Notes under the pieces: generated by a model
The model's input: only the letters and a program-made list of their open reading frames with translations
Databases searched by the model: none
Told to the model about the DNA's origin: nothing
In this document: piece after piece, positions 45,880-56,970 of the stretch
How the letters are laid out: each line of letters begins with the position of its first letter
Position numbering within the stretch: the stretch's first letter is position 1
Translations under genes and position numbers: made by a program
NCBI GenBank assembly: GCA_905147135.1
Contig: LR990042.1
Location: forward strand, 9,043,545-9,107,544
Reading direction: 5' to 3'
DNA length: 64,000 nt
Source: Blastobasis lacticolella
Lineage: Eukaryota > Arthropoda > Insecta > Lepidoptera > Blastobasidae

Positions 45880-46134
45880 TGTAGCCGTATTCACAATGGC
45901 TCGGAAATCGGATTCGGATACGGAATCGACAAAGGACCCCGCAAAAGTTCTTAGGAAAATGTGGTTTCAGTTAATTTTGATGAAACTTTCATACGTTATA
46001 GAGAGTAGAGTTTCCGTGGAATCTATTGGGATTCCGATTAACAGAGTTCGAATCGATCGACACGGATTCGCAGCTCACGAATTTCGTGTCGAATCGTTCG
46101 GAAACGGTTTCGAATCATTGTGAATACGGCTACA
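45880..46134. mobile_element. MITE with perfect 19-bp terminal inverted repeats (TGTAGCCGTATTCACAATG)
   Basis: TGTAGCCGTATTCACAATG at 45880-45898 is exactly complementary to CATTGTGAATACGGCTACA ending at 46134. The next bases (CGGAAATCGGATTCGGATAC on the left; the complement of GTCGAATCGTTCGGAAACGG on the right) are also related. The element is 255 bp; its flanks show no clear duplication. Short reading frames inside are incidental. Confidence 0.78.
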
Positions 46135-49100
46135 GAATTGACTGTTTGCATCTGCAGCCTGCACACTATAAAGTGTCACTTTACAGACTGACAAATCCTT
46201 ACTTTACGTCACAGACGAGCTGAGCCCAGATTGTGGCTTACTGGCGAATGGGGCTTCGCTTTCAGTACCGTCAAAACTGTCATTCACAGGGAATTGCTTA
46301 CGCCATTTGGAGTGGATACCTTCGTAGGGAGACACACCAACCGGCACATGGGAAACATTACGTGACTGATATAAAATTCTATGTGCCGTTCATGACAACC
46401 TAAAAGCCTTCTTTAATGTATCGTGCTTTTAGACCGACAAGCGATATTAAAATCGTTTAAGTACGTATTCGATACATTACGGTGAGTGCTTATTGTTTAT
46501 GTATAAATTTATTAAGCATTTATTTACGTAAAAATGTTATTTAAGTATCATGTAACAGTATTATCTAGAGGTTTACAAAATAGTCAGTTAAAATATTTAT
46601 GCATAGAATTTACTTTAAAAAACTCCTGTTTTCGAAGTACGGCTGGTGTTCCAACTTCTTGAAAAGTTAGATCTTTTACCGAATGTATTAGCTGATCATT
46701 ACGTCAACGTAGACTTCGTTGGCTTATGTCCTTTCATTTGGAAATTGGAACCAAGTTTAAATTGGCGGTTTCGAAAAGAGGTCAGCCAGTGTGAACGCGA
46801 CGGTTGAATCTAACGACATTAAATATTTGCATGCTTCTACCTACTGGGGTTTTGTGATTTTGTTCCATTTCCGCGTTTGATTCACGCTTGGGAAACGGTG
46901 GAATACTCGTTCCCTTTGCAGTGTTACGACAGTTTTTAGTTACCGTGAATGAGGTTGAATGAGGTTTGTGTTTAAGTGCGGAAATAGGAGCTTACGTACT
47001 ATCCTTTCCAAATATTATTTTTATATGTTGACACGAAAATGATTTGACTTCGGAGTTTGTTGAATCAGACGCAGTAATTGTTTTATTACAGACAAACTGT
47101 CAGGAGCTGGAAATGGACCATTGGACTTACTACTGTGACTCAAGAACTATGTTTCAACGTAGATACTTAAATGGGTCAATAACCAGGATCCATTGTCTAC
47201 CTAGTATACCTACCTAAGAATATAATTAATTTTACAGAACGTACTGTTGCAATAGTGCTCGACACCAAACGTCAGTTTTCTCTCGTTAGTTTAATTAAAA
47301 TACTTTAGCGGCGTACCTAAGTTTATTTATGTTCTAGCAGTTTTACACCTCAACTTGGTTTCCTAACTTTCGTCTCTTTAGTCAGTAATAAAACAACATA
47401 TGTACGAGAACTAATAGTGAACGTGCAGACCGTCCTGAACACGCATCCTGTATCAATCAGCCAATCAATCAATCACGTGTCTCCTCCACGTACCTAATGG
47501 AGATTGTAGATTGGTAGATCTAGATGTAAGTACAATGCAAGAGCGTAAGTGCATGACCACCTTAAGAATCATATTCCTTTGCACTACTGGGCAGTTGTTA
47601 AACGGTCTAATAGTATTTATGAATTAAATTTTTATGTATTATATAAAAAAATCCTTGGGGGTGAAGGACGAGTCCTCTGGGCACAAGGGACAGCTAATTC
47701 TACCTTTTAGCAATCCGATTTTGGCTAAAGATGCACCGAATGTTGCGAATGTTGCTGTAGCGGCAAAAGATTTTTTTCTTGAAGTAGTATAGCTAGTGTC
47801 AAATAAGAAGAGACTTGGCGGGTCACGTGGTTCGACTTGCGCTGTATACGATTACCTGCGTGATATCCCCTCCACTGCCATTTGACAAGTCTCTTCTTTC
47901 GTGACGCGGGTTATAATACACTTGTGCACTTGTACTGTACCTACTGTAGCTACAGAACAAGCGAGGCGTGAAAAGTATAATCTGTGATTTTATAACAAAA
48001 TAATTGAACAACTCGGACCACGCAGCTTGGTCTCTGTTGTCTCTTTTTCGTGCAAATATTCTTTTCTTACCCAAGTAAATATTATAAAACTTGTTCCATT
48101 TTAACTTTGGCGAGACTTGTAGAACGACAACGTTGCGGTTCCAGGCAGACAATCGGCATCGACACCCATTGCCACCTCAGGCTTTTGCTGAGCAAAACGA
48201 GATAGAAGTACGTGATTACAGCGGGTACGAGCGAGATATTAGATCTAGCCGCCGAGTCCTCGTGGAACCTGCGGTCGGACAATTGTTAAGGACGCCGGTT
48301 CGGTATACATAATTCTAGCGCCGACTCTACTACTTTATCCTAATTTACTTTTATTGTGGTCCTTCCTTTCGAAGTTGTGTCATTAGGGTGGTGACTTCTG
48401 TATCTCTTTGACGTCGTCTGCAAAAGGTCACGTTAGGGTCACGTGGATATCTTAGGTAGGTATATGTACGAGTTCTCTGTCAAAATAGCTGAAAGAAATA
48501 TAGAAAGAGGTATAGAAATTAAATTTACGTGTTACGTAGCCGTGCAGCGCTAAGATTTTACTCGTTCCTCCTATCTCAGTGGGTTGGATGGCGCATAAAA
48601 CGTAATACGTTTTCCGTGCTCGCTCCCGGATCGATGTTTGTAATAAAGTTATGAATGAAATATTAATTAAAGCCGAACGAGAGCGTGTTCGCTGGTACCT
48701 ACTTTTCTTACGGCTTTTAGCTAAACAAGCCCGTGAAACACGCCATGTTAAGGTTCTAAACCCTGTACGAGGGTTTGTTTCCTAATTGTGTGTTATGGGG
48801 TACGTAAGATGCTTTATCAACTGACACGGGCCAGGGGTAATTATAAACTAAGCCATTATGAGGATGGGCGGCTAAGGCTAACTTCGTAATACAACCTACG
48901 TTAAGCATCGTCACACGGGGTATATGAAAATTACTCTTCAGCCTCGTAACGGGTAATGTCCCTGAAGTTGACAGGTTAATTTCAAAATTTACTGTAATAG
49001 CTGAGTATCTACGCAAATTGAGATCTTTGAACGCTCAAAGCGCGTTGAAATTTAATTCTGTTAATAACAATGCGCGCGTCAACGCCATTAAACGTCGCTT

Positions 49101-49305
49101 TTGTTAAAGTGACGATCACGCTCTGAATGCTAAGTAAGCGGTAGGCAATTTACAATGACCAGCGTTTTGGTAGGTTAGGTACGCCGGAGTTGTTAGGGGA
49201 TGAAACGAGCGGTGAGGGTGACGGACGTGCACCGTAAGGTTTGTGCTTAAGTAAAAAGTGGGTCGAAGTGCGAGTGTTGGGTTTTACTAATTCATGTCAC
49301 AGTTT
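46135..49305. other. non-coding stretch, nothing strongly supported
   Basis: No exon or complete transposon is seen. A short block near 47650-47700 (GACGAGTCCTCTGGGCACAA then GGGACAGCTAATTC) is roughly the reverse complement of one near 33748-33790 (TTAGCTGTCCCTTGTGCC), so it may be a low-copy repeat. Confidence 0.4.
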
Positions 49306-49352
49306 AGGCGGCGGTGACCACTTTCCATCATTGTCTGCCATATAACATAAAA
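49306..49352 (-). repeat. dispersed repeat (GATGGAAAGTGGTCACC family), small fragment
   Basis: The minus strand reads ATGGCAGACAATGATGGAAA then GTGGTCACCGCCGCC. It is part of the family at 25325, 31521 and 43746. Confidence 0.5.
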
Positions 49353-49975
49353 CATGAACTTGCATTTAGAAAAGCTGCTTGTTGGGCGGTGTCCGCCCAG
49401 TCAACATGTATTATTATATAAACTAAATAGGTAGATCCTATCTCAATATAACATTCAGATCGCGTTGACGGCTCTTCAGTTGGGATTCATACTACAGCCG
49501 ATGCTACCGATTTCTAAACGACAAATTCCGTTCGCTAGACAGAATGGGTCTTCCAACATAGGCAAATATCATCTTCCTTACATTCGCCGCTATTACGGAT
49601 CAACAGTGATGACAAAATCAAAATACATAGGCTTACTACTACCGTTTTGTCTACTGAAGCGGGTATATTTCTAGGCAAAACTGCGACCTGTTGTGGGGCG
49701 CTTGCCGAGAGTGATCCTAAATAAATAACGTTTCCAACAAACTCGTTGTAGCGTATTCGAGCGGACAAATAGCTGCCGGCCCCCGCTGATTTCCTTGCTC
49801 TCGGCTCTGGCCCGAAAAACCGAAAAATAATCTCATTGAGTATCTATTTTCGCTTTCCATTAAAAACCTCTCGAGCACCAGTCGCTTGAACTAATCGTGT
49901 GGGAGGTGGATTTTTTATGTAGGTAGTCTACTACCTAAATAATATGTGGAAATATGTAATCCTAAAAAACATGCA

Positions 49976-50133
49976 CATTCAGGCGACGGAATGTGTAACC
50001 ATGATCCAATCTGGTCAGGGTCAGGGAGGTCAGATGGCAGTCGCTCCACTGTAATTATCTGATCTGCCAAATCCTGGATCATGGTCAAGGCGGACCTCGG
50101 GCCTCGGACCTCGTCCGAGAGAGCACAACCCGG
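49976..50133 (+). repeat. tRNA-derived SINE, 3' body copy
   Basis: TTCAGGCGACGGAATGTGTA and ACCATGATCC lead into GGAGGTCAGATGGCAGTCGC, TCCACTGTAATTATCTGATC, TGGTCAAGGCGGACC and GAGAGAGCACAAC. It lacks the tRNA head but is otherwise the cleanest match to the copy at 4870-5164. Confidence 0.8.
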
Positions 50134-50324
50134 ACATTATTTTATTTTATCATGAAATCCTAAAAAACATCGAACAAGTATGCGTCATATCTTTTATGTT
50201 ATTTGTCACGGCGCCCTGCAGACCAACCGAGGAGTATTATCGTAGATATCTACCGGGTTTTCTAGGCATTAAATCGTCGTAGGCATAATAATAGTCGTTG
50301 GAGGTTCTTTGCTTGTAAATTATG

Positions 50325-50460
50325 TTTTACGGGGCTGGTTTAGTGGGTCAGCGGCCGGCGGCGGTGGCGTGCTGCGGTGTGTGGTCAGTCGATAAGGGTG
50401 GGCGTGCTCACACGTTTGTACTAGCTATTAAACCATTCGCCCGGCGCGCCGCCCGTGTGT
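50325..50460. other. GC-rich islet
   Basis: GTCAGCGGCCGGCGGCGGTG and CCCGGCGCGCCGCCCGTGTG lie in an AT-rich setting. No exon or splice donor is identifiable. Confidence 0.35.
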
Positions 50461-51111
50461 TTACAATTATCTCATTATTCACAATAATTAAACGACCCTC
50501 GTTTCGAGATGAGAGTCCCATGTTAACGTTGATAGGTAGGAAGTAGGTACTTACGGTATATAGGTATTACATATTGTTAACCTACTTTACAAAGAGGTCA
50601 AGCGATGACTGCATGTGTAGTTCTTAGGTAAGTAATATATGTTTCAATCATCTCTACCACGTAAGTACCTACCTATTTATCAGATTGTGTTATCAGATAA
50701 TCTAATCGATTATTTAGTGAAATGATGACGCTACAAAAACAAAGGATATCTCTGTAAGTACTTACTTTAGGAGAATAGGTGCGTCCCCAAGAATCAACGA
50801 TTCAAGACGCAGGGACGTCAAACGACCTTTAATTCGAAAGGACGTTTTACCGATAGACAACTCTATATTCGGAGCACAGGTGTTATTACTTTACAAATAT
50901 GAAGCGATTGTCGGCAAATAATCCACATAGTGGAAATAACACAAGGCCCCTCCGGCTCCACAAGGCTCCGGGCGTATTGAATAAAACATCGCGAGTGTTT
51001 GTTATTTTCTGAGGCTTATTGCTACACTATATTACTTATTCTATCCCAGTAGATTTGCATATTTAACTCCGAACTACCTATCTACTGCTTACTCGTGTAT
51101 TTGGTACTATA

Positions 51112-51500
51112 GGTGGGATATAGGACGCGCGAATTATTTATTTTCGTAGACATCTCTACGCGCTACGTCTAGGTATAGCGAGTTGCAAGTTTCATTTGAA
51201 CGAATATCTTTTTCTTGAACGAATACTACGAGTATCTTCTCCTTGTTCGTGTATTAGGTAGAATATAGGGCGTGCGAATTGTTAATTTTCTTAGACTTCT
51301 ACGCGTTACGTCTAGGCATAGTGAGTTGCAAGTTTCATTAGAACGAATATGTTCTTCTTGAACAAATACTATCTTCCCCTTGTTCGTATAGTAGATACTA
51401 TAAATGGAACATAGAACGTGCAAATTATCTATGTTCGTAGACATGTCTACGCGCTACGTCTAGGTATTGCGAGCTGCAAGTTTCATTAGAACGAATATAC
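51112..51500. repeat. tandem repeat, ~145-bp period, about 2.7 units
   Basis: Units start at about 51112, 51257 and 51403. Each carries (G/C)GTGCGAATT-like sequence, then TTCGTAGACATCTCTACGCG, CTACGTCTAGGTATAGCGAG and TTGCAAGTTTCATTAGAACG. The third unit stops near 51500. Units are diverged by substitutions and short indels, so the array is old. It does not code. Confidence 0.82.
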
Positions 51501-52114
51501 ATGAATCTGTTGCGTTTAATCTACAATAACGACTTGCTCCCTAAACATTTTCTAGAATTTACTTTCACCATAAGCTTTTTTACGGCGAGGATAAAGTTGG
51601 CTTGGCTTAAATCCTCTAGGCTGCGGCTTTTCATAAATTACACAAGAAACTAAACAACGTAACATTTGCATTTTAGTTAAAAACGAAATTGGGGTAGTTC
51701 GGAGAGATAGAAGCATAATAATGCTTTCGGCTTTGTTAAAAACATTCAACTTTAAGGTCTACGGTATTTAATTATTTGAGTGAAAGGTCTCGGGCGACCC
51801 TTTACGCGGGAGGAGGTACCGATAAATCCTGGCACGTAAGGTATTTGTCTCTAGAAGTAATTCCACCTAGAAACTGTATTGGACGCTTCAGATTGCAATC
51901 TCTTAAGAAATACGCAGGTCCTGCTGCAATATTTTCCTTTACGCTTCGCTACCAATAAATCCTTTGTTGAACGTGTTCGGAATAAAACAACAAAAAAACC
52001 GCGTTTAAGTGGACAGTAGTAGCTTTGTTTCCTTTGACTTGGGAGGGGTATATGCTCTGTGCTCGGGTGTCTGAAATCTCAATATTCACTTATTATCAGC
52101 GGGCTCGGCGCTAC

Positions 52115-52255
52115 CCTACCCTACCCTTCCCTACAGTACACCTACCATACTATACCCTGCCCCTATCCTACCCTACACCTACCCTACCATACCCTACCAC
52201 TACGCTACACCTACACTATACTATCCTACACATACACTACCCCTACCTTTTCTTG
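52115..52255 (+). repeat. low-complexity (CCTAC)n-like tract
   Basis: About 140 bases almost free of G, built from CTACCCTACC, CCTACACC and ACTATACTAT variants. It resembles a degenerate pentanucleotide array, but the unit is CCTAC rather than the insect telomeric CCTAA, so I do not call it telomeric. Confidence 0.75.
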
Positions 52256-52553
52256 CATACAAACCTTGTACTAAAAATTACAAACCCAACAAAAAAGCTC
52301 CATTCGTTCTGAAATTATGCGCGAACAAGCAACATTTTATTACCTATGTATTTTAGGAAAATGTAGCTTTCTATAGATGAAAGAATCTGTCCTTCTATAA
52401 TATTAGTATAGATTATATTTAGACCTACGCGAGTAGCAAGCGTCCTTGGCGTAACTTGATTAAGGTGATGGATGTGATACGAGAATGATAAGAGATACTT
52501 TGAAGATTGTGTGCTTTTCTTAGATATTCACCCTAACATTGAGTACTATAAGT

Positions 52554-52745
52554 AACTAGCGACCCCCCCGGCTTCGCCCTAAACAAATTATACACCTGAA
52601 CCGACCTCATGAATAATTCTGCCTCTTGGTGAAAATTGCAAATGCTGTAAAAAATGTGGTAAAAAATGAAAATCCGTTTAGTAGTTTTTGAGTTTATTAC
52701 TTACTGACAGACAGACAAACGCGGCGTCGGACTTTGTTTTATAAT
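52554..52745 (+). repeat. ACTAGC..GGCTTCGC dispersed repeat, near full length
   Basis: It starts ACTAGCGACCCCCCCGGCTT then CGCCC. It ends AAAATCCGTTTAGTAGTTTT, CTGACAGACAGACAAACGCG then ACTTTGTTTTATAATATG. It is the same family as 20090-20295 and 24504-24800. Confidence 0.65.
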
Positions 52746-52860
52746 ATGACCATTAAAAGTAATTTAATACTTGTCTACGTATTCACTAATGTAGCACGTT
52801 AAATCCGCAACGTATTCAGCTGACGTTATTCTGGAGCTTAATAAGATGTATGAATTGGAA

Positions 52861-52955
52861 TAGGCGAGAGAGGTGTGTCAGTATCGTAGCTTGTGTCACC
52901 CGATAGTCTCTGCCTACCCCTGTGGGATACGGGCGTGAGTGTAAATGTATGTATG
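52861..52955 (+). repeat. dispersed repeat (GTCTCTGCCTACCCC family), copy
   Basis: CGATAGTCTCTGCCTACCCC is followed by TGTGGGATACGGGCGTGAGT and an ATGTATGTATG tail. It is the plus-strand relative of 35973-36060. Confidence 0.55.
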
Positions 52956-53045
52956 CTTATTCAGCTTTTAGATAGTATCTTTAAGCCCTTGAATCTAGAA
53001 GTCCTACTTGTTGGTACTAAAGTTTAAGACTATCGAGAAACCTCT

Positions 53046-53307
53046 TTCTTAAGAGGTTTCTTAATAATAGCTCTACAATTATGAAGCCTTATCTTTGAAT
53101 ATCACATTTTGAATATATTTAGTAGCTAATAGTCTCAAGTATTAACCAGTAACTCGATCTCAACCCTGTTGTAGACGATTCTTAAGAGGTTTCTTAATAA
53201 TACCTCTACAATTAGCCTTATATTTGAATATCGCGTTATGAACGTATTTAGTGGCAGATAGTCTTAAGTATTAACCAGTGACTCGATCTCAACCCTGTTG
53301 TAGACGA
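53046..53307. repeat. direct tandem duplication, ~130-bp unit
   Basis: 53046-53178 and 53179-53307 both begin TTCTTAAGAGGTTTCTTAAT and end ACTCGATCTCAACCCTGTTG then TAGACGA, with scattered substitutions and a few small indels between them. Confidence 0.88.
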
Positions 53308-53332
53308 TTCGTCCTTAGTCTATCATTTGCCC

Positions 53333-54028
53333 CTTTCTGCAGTGTGTCGTCGGCCGAGGTCAGTGTTTGCAGACGGCGGCCCGCGCCTTGTCGCCGACAA
53401 TGTCTACACGCATACTTTTTACAGCGGCCTCATGTCACTACGCACGCAAATACAACCTTAATTTAACCTTGTTTGGGTAGAATCTAAGGACGTAAAGTAT
53501 CACTCCTGTAGGTTGTCATGGCTCACCCTACTTACAAATATTTAAATGTACGTAATATAGACATAGAAAGTTAGAGTTCGGTCACTCTTCAAACCGAATT
53601 TGTTCTGAAAATTAGTCCGAAATTGCTAAAGGATGGAACGTTTTGCCGGCCAATGTGATCCCCGAATAGTAAAATTTGTACTCCTGCAATGCCAAAGTAA
53701 ATATGCGTATTCGATCATCGGCCGCATCGTCACTGATTGATTGAAATTGTTTACGTAATCGCAAAAGTTACGATTTCAATAATTGAAATCAAAAAATTCT
53801 GGGCAACAGCGTTAGGTAATTAGTCTACAGGTAAGATGGCGGTCAAATGCTTGCCTAGTTTAGCAAAGAAACCTAGCATCCGCCACTTTCTGCATTGACG
53901 GAGGTCAGTGTTTGCTGACGGCGGCATACGCCCTGTCGCCAGCAATGTCAACACGGGTAGCTTTTACAGTGGGCTCGTGAAACTGCGCACGCAAACAAAA
54001 CCCTGACATGAAGTATCACACCTGTAGG
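53333..54028. repeat. dispersed direct duplication of a GC-rich ~150-180-bp block
   Basis: 53333-53512 and 53886-54028 share GGTCAGTGTTTGC(A/T)GACGGC, then CTTGTCGCC/CCTGTCGCC, AATGTC(T/A)ACACG, CTTTTTACAG/CTTTTACAG, GCGCACGCAAA-like sequence and AAGTATCAC(T/A)CCTGTAGG. The copies are diverged. A decayed LINE end (53590-53855) lies between them. Function is unknown; I see no conserved frame. Confidence 0.7.
53590..53855 (+). pseudogene. CR1/Jockey-like LINE 3' end, copy 2 (decayed)
   Basis: A frame with several stops reads SEIAKGWNVLPANVIPE and then CNAKVNMRI, the same W-x-x-LP-x-x-x-x-P pattern as 26479-26643. Both share CGGCCGCATCGT and, at the end, GTAAGATGGCGGTCAA..TGC. About 70 bases between those two landmarks are unrelated to copy 1, so this copy carries an insertion. 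Confidence 0.55.
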
Positions 54029-55500
54029 GCGAGGCTCGAGGGGCGCTCGAATGACGCGTTCAGATTCCGAGCCTTATCCGACGTAATACTCAAGTCCCTG
54101 TAGACAGATGCTTTTGAGGATTTAGGTTGGTGACTTAAATAGCTTGGGTGTTGACAAAATATGTTGCTAGGTAATTCATGATTGTTTCTAATTAACTCAA
54201 TAAATGTAGGTACTAATATAAGTATCGATATTAGGTAGGTACGAGTACTAATTCGAATTAAATCTTCTTAATTCCATTAGGGTTTATGATTCAAACCATA
54301 TACTAGAATAAATACTGTGTATCGTGCCCTCGCTCCGTCAAAAATATTTAAAAAGATATCCGGCGACTGTAACGAACATGAAATTCGGTCTGCTGCTGGG
54401 CGGGTTAATTTGCAAATATTCGCATGTGAACTGTTATCGGGCGGGTGTGTAAAAACAAATTGGTTCCGTTGGGATTCGCAGGACACGGGGCGGAGTAGAA
54501 ATAAAACTGAATTATATCCCATTTCGCCGAGTCCGTTTGAGCCGGACATGCGGTCAATACTTTCATATTTCATAGGCATATCAAAGAGGAATTTATTAAA
54601 AGTATATTTCGAATAAAAGGTTAAAGGATCATCGTATATTAAATATGGGCGGGACATGCTTCGTACTTGTATCTATGTCCAGTATTTTACGCAGCATAAC
54701 TTACAATGAATGCGATACAATAAAACGCTATTCATTTTCGCTCCTTTCCCCCGGCAAAAATGCTCTCCCATTCGGGAATTACCTGCTATAGAAATTTTTG
54801 CACAGTGAAATAGCAAAATATCACATAAAAGGAAGTGTAATCCTGGCGGCGCGGTGGGCGCACCGTCGGCGGATGTGTTACATGATGGGTAGCTATCTAG
54901 TAGCTGTAATAAAGGGTATTTACTGCGCCTCCATTGTTCTGGCTCTTTGTCGCGTCTCCGGATCTGTTTGCCCATCGAGGTTTCAAAGTGTAGCTCGGAA
55001 GTTGGGTCCTCTCAGATGTCGGCTCCTCAAACTGTTCAGTTTGCGATCGAATTAATACGCCGGGAAACTGAGTTGCGACCATCGACCGCTAGATCCCCGA
55101 AATGGGAAAATGTAGATTGGTTTTAAATTGTATTTGTGCCAAGGCAACTTTTTACCCGGGGCGTGGATGAGCTCCCTTCCTGAACCCTTTATTGCACAGG
55201 AATTTATTGGAGAATACATAGCGAGCGTCCTGATATGTTTCGCAAGAGGAAACAAACGAAGCTAATAATGTCATAAATATTCACGAACCCAGGCTGGCGT
55301 ATATACATACAAATGCCTAAATTAACTCACTGCTGATTAAGGTACTATCTTTGCGTAGTTTAAATATCAATAACTATCACAATCTCTTTATTATAGGCCT
55401 GCTGGAAAAAATTTGTAGGCCTGTTGTCTTCTATACTTTTGTCATTTATATTTTCTTGTATCTTGTGTACAATAAATACTTAAATAAATATATAGGTAGG
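54029..55500. other. non-coding stretch, nothing recognised
   Basis: Overlapping frames of 60-126 codons on both strands (for example 54277-54657 minus and 54317-54616 plus) contradict each other. None has family motifs or good splice context. Confidence 0.4.
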
Positions 55501-55727
55501 TATCATCATCACAGCCCGTAACAGTCCACTGCAGGAAAGGGGAGGTTATTGCCATAATCTCCACGCTTGGCAGGCGGGTTGGAGATCGCAGTGCTTAAAT
55601 ATAACTATGGAAAATGCTGCTGCCCATTTTTCAGACTCGAAAACATTAGTCGCCTTGTACGACACCCATGAGTGTAAGGGGTTGGTGCTATTCTACTCTG
55701 CCGGACACCACACGGCCAAGGTAGGTC
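55501..55727 (-). repeat. RTE-type LINE 3' end with (TGATGA) tail
   Basis: On the minus strand the element contains TAGAATAGCACCAACCCCTT and GTGTCGTACAAGGCGACTAA. It ends CTTTCCTGCAGTGGACTGTT then ACGGGCTGTGATGATGATA. Both the GGCGACTAA-type block and the CAGTGGACTGTTACGGGCTG-ATGATG end are standard in lepidopteran RTE elements as I know them. It differs from the family at 6682-8211. Confidence 0.7.
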
Positions 55728-56317
55728 CCTTACCCTAGCTACTTACCTAGGTAGGTAAGTAGGTACCTTATTAGATACCTTACTTCAACTTTCATTTTCT
55801 TTAAACTTGTTATAATATATATTATTTTATTCTTTAAATTACTGATAAAAGACGAAATAGCTCCTGTTCATTTTAGAATGATATTGATTGCATTAGGTAT
55901 ACTATAAAATAGTAGTTACTAACAAATAACACAATTGAGTGCTCTAACATATTTAGAACCAACTCAATTTTCTGATCTACGGCAATATTATATCGTTTTA
56001 GGTTCCTATGTAGCTGCTTTTGATGTTGGAGTTTCCAAAAACAAAAGTTCGAAACTAGCAACTCAGTATTTGCATGTCTATTTACTGCGGCGTTGGTGAT
56101 TGCTGTTCCAGGATTGAAATTTGTACCTTGTAATAGCTGCTTGCCACCTACGCATCGTAGAACAACTAGGTAGTAGAAAAACAGAAAATAAAAAGTAAGT
56201 AGATACTGTTATATAAATAGTATTTAAACTTGAATACGTCATTTCATTTCCGATTTGTGTGTTCAAGGTGTCTCTCTCGCAAATCTCGCGTGGAATCGTA
56301 TCATTTTTCGAGCGGGA
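55728..56317. other. non-coding stretch, nothing recognised
   Basis: It begins with a short run of ACCTAGGTAGGTAAGTAGGT-like simple sequence, followed by AT-rich DNA without recognisable features. Confidence 0.45.
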
Positions 56318-56970
56318 CCCATGATTCTTATGATTAGTCCAATCTTGTTAGGTTCTTGGCAGAAGGGAGGTCAGGGGGTCTAAAAAGCCCACATTGGGTG
56401 TTTCATATTATGATCATAATATGTTTCATTTCGCAAATCGCAAAATGGCCACTTGGCCGATGAAACGCCAAATGATTCATTTTATGATTCATATTTGCAA
56501 TTCATCCAATTTGACAGTTTTGTACGGAAATTTTACTATTATTTTTAATTTCATTTCGTTAGAAAATGATAGATTTGATCATTGAAAGGCGCCAGTAATT
56601 TCCAGATGATTTGGTATTTATTAACACGAAAAATACTAACTGAAAAGAAAACCGTACAAACCGGTATACCATTTTTTTATGTGGAAATATCGGAGCCAAA
56701 TATGATTCGCTTAATGAAATGAATTGAATATGATTCACACAGAATAAGCGGCCATTTTGCGAAATTTAGAGGGACTGCTTATGTTCTGCTAGAATTCACC
56801 AAATGAATCATATTATTGACGTTTCATCCAAAGTAGCCATTTTAGACCCCCAGATGTCAGTCGCTACACTGTAATTACCTGATCTGCCAAACCCTGGAGC
56901 ATGGTCAAGGCGGACCCCGGGCACTCGTGTGCGACAGAACAACCACGCCACATTTACGCCAAGATGACTA
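56318..56970 (+). repeat. tRNA-derived SINE body split by a MITE
   Basis: The left part (56318-56374) carries CCAATCTTGTTAGGTTC and GGGAGGTCAG. The right part (56851-56970) resumes AGATGTCAGTCGCTACACTG, CTGATCTGCCAAACCCTGGA, GGCGGACCCCGGGCACTCGT. Joined, they reproduce the order seen in 49976-50133 and in the copy at 4870-5164. Confidence 0.75.
56375..56850. mobile_element. MITE inserted in a SINE (GGGGTCTAAAA ends, CAG duplication)
   Basis: The left end GGGGTCTAAAAAGCCCACAT and the complement of the right end (GGGGTCTAAAATGGCTACTT) form imperfect terminal repeats over about 45 bp. CAG is present on both sides (56372-56374, 56851-56853) and only once in uninterrupted SINE copies. Length is 476 bp; no transposase fragment is visible. 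The interior contains several ATGATTCAT-like motifs. Confidence 0.78.

Noticed and set aside
51112..51500. CRISPR-like array
   Set aside because: Repeats are long, adjacent and diverged, with no regular unique spacers, and the genome is eukaryotic.
52115..52255. Possible interstitial telomere repeat
   Set aside because: The unit is CCTAC-like and irregular; the insect telomeric unit is CCTAA/TTAGG.
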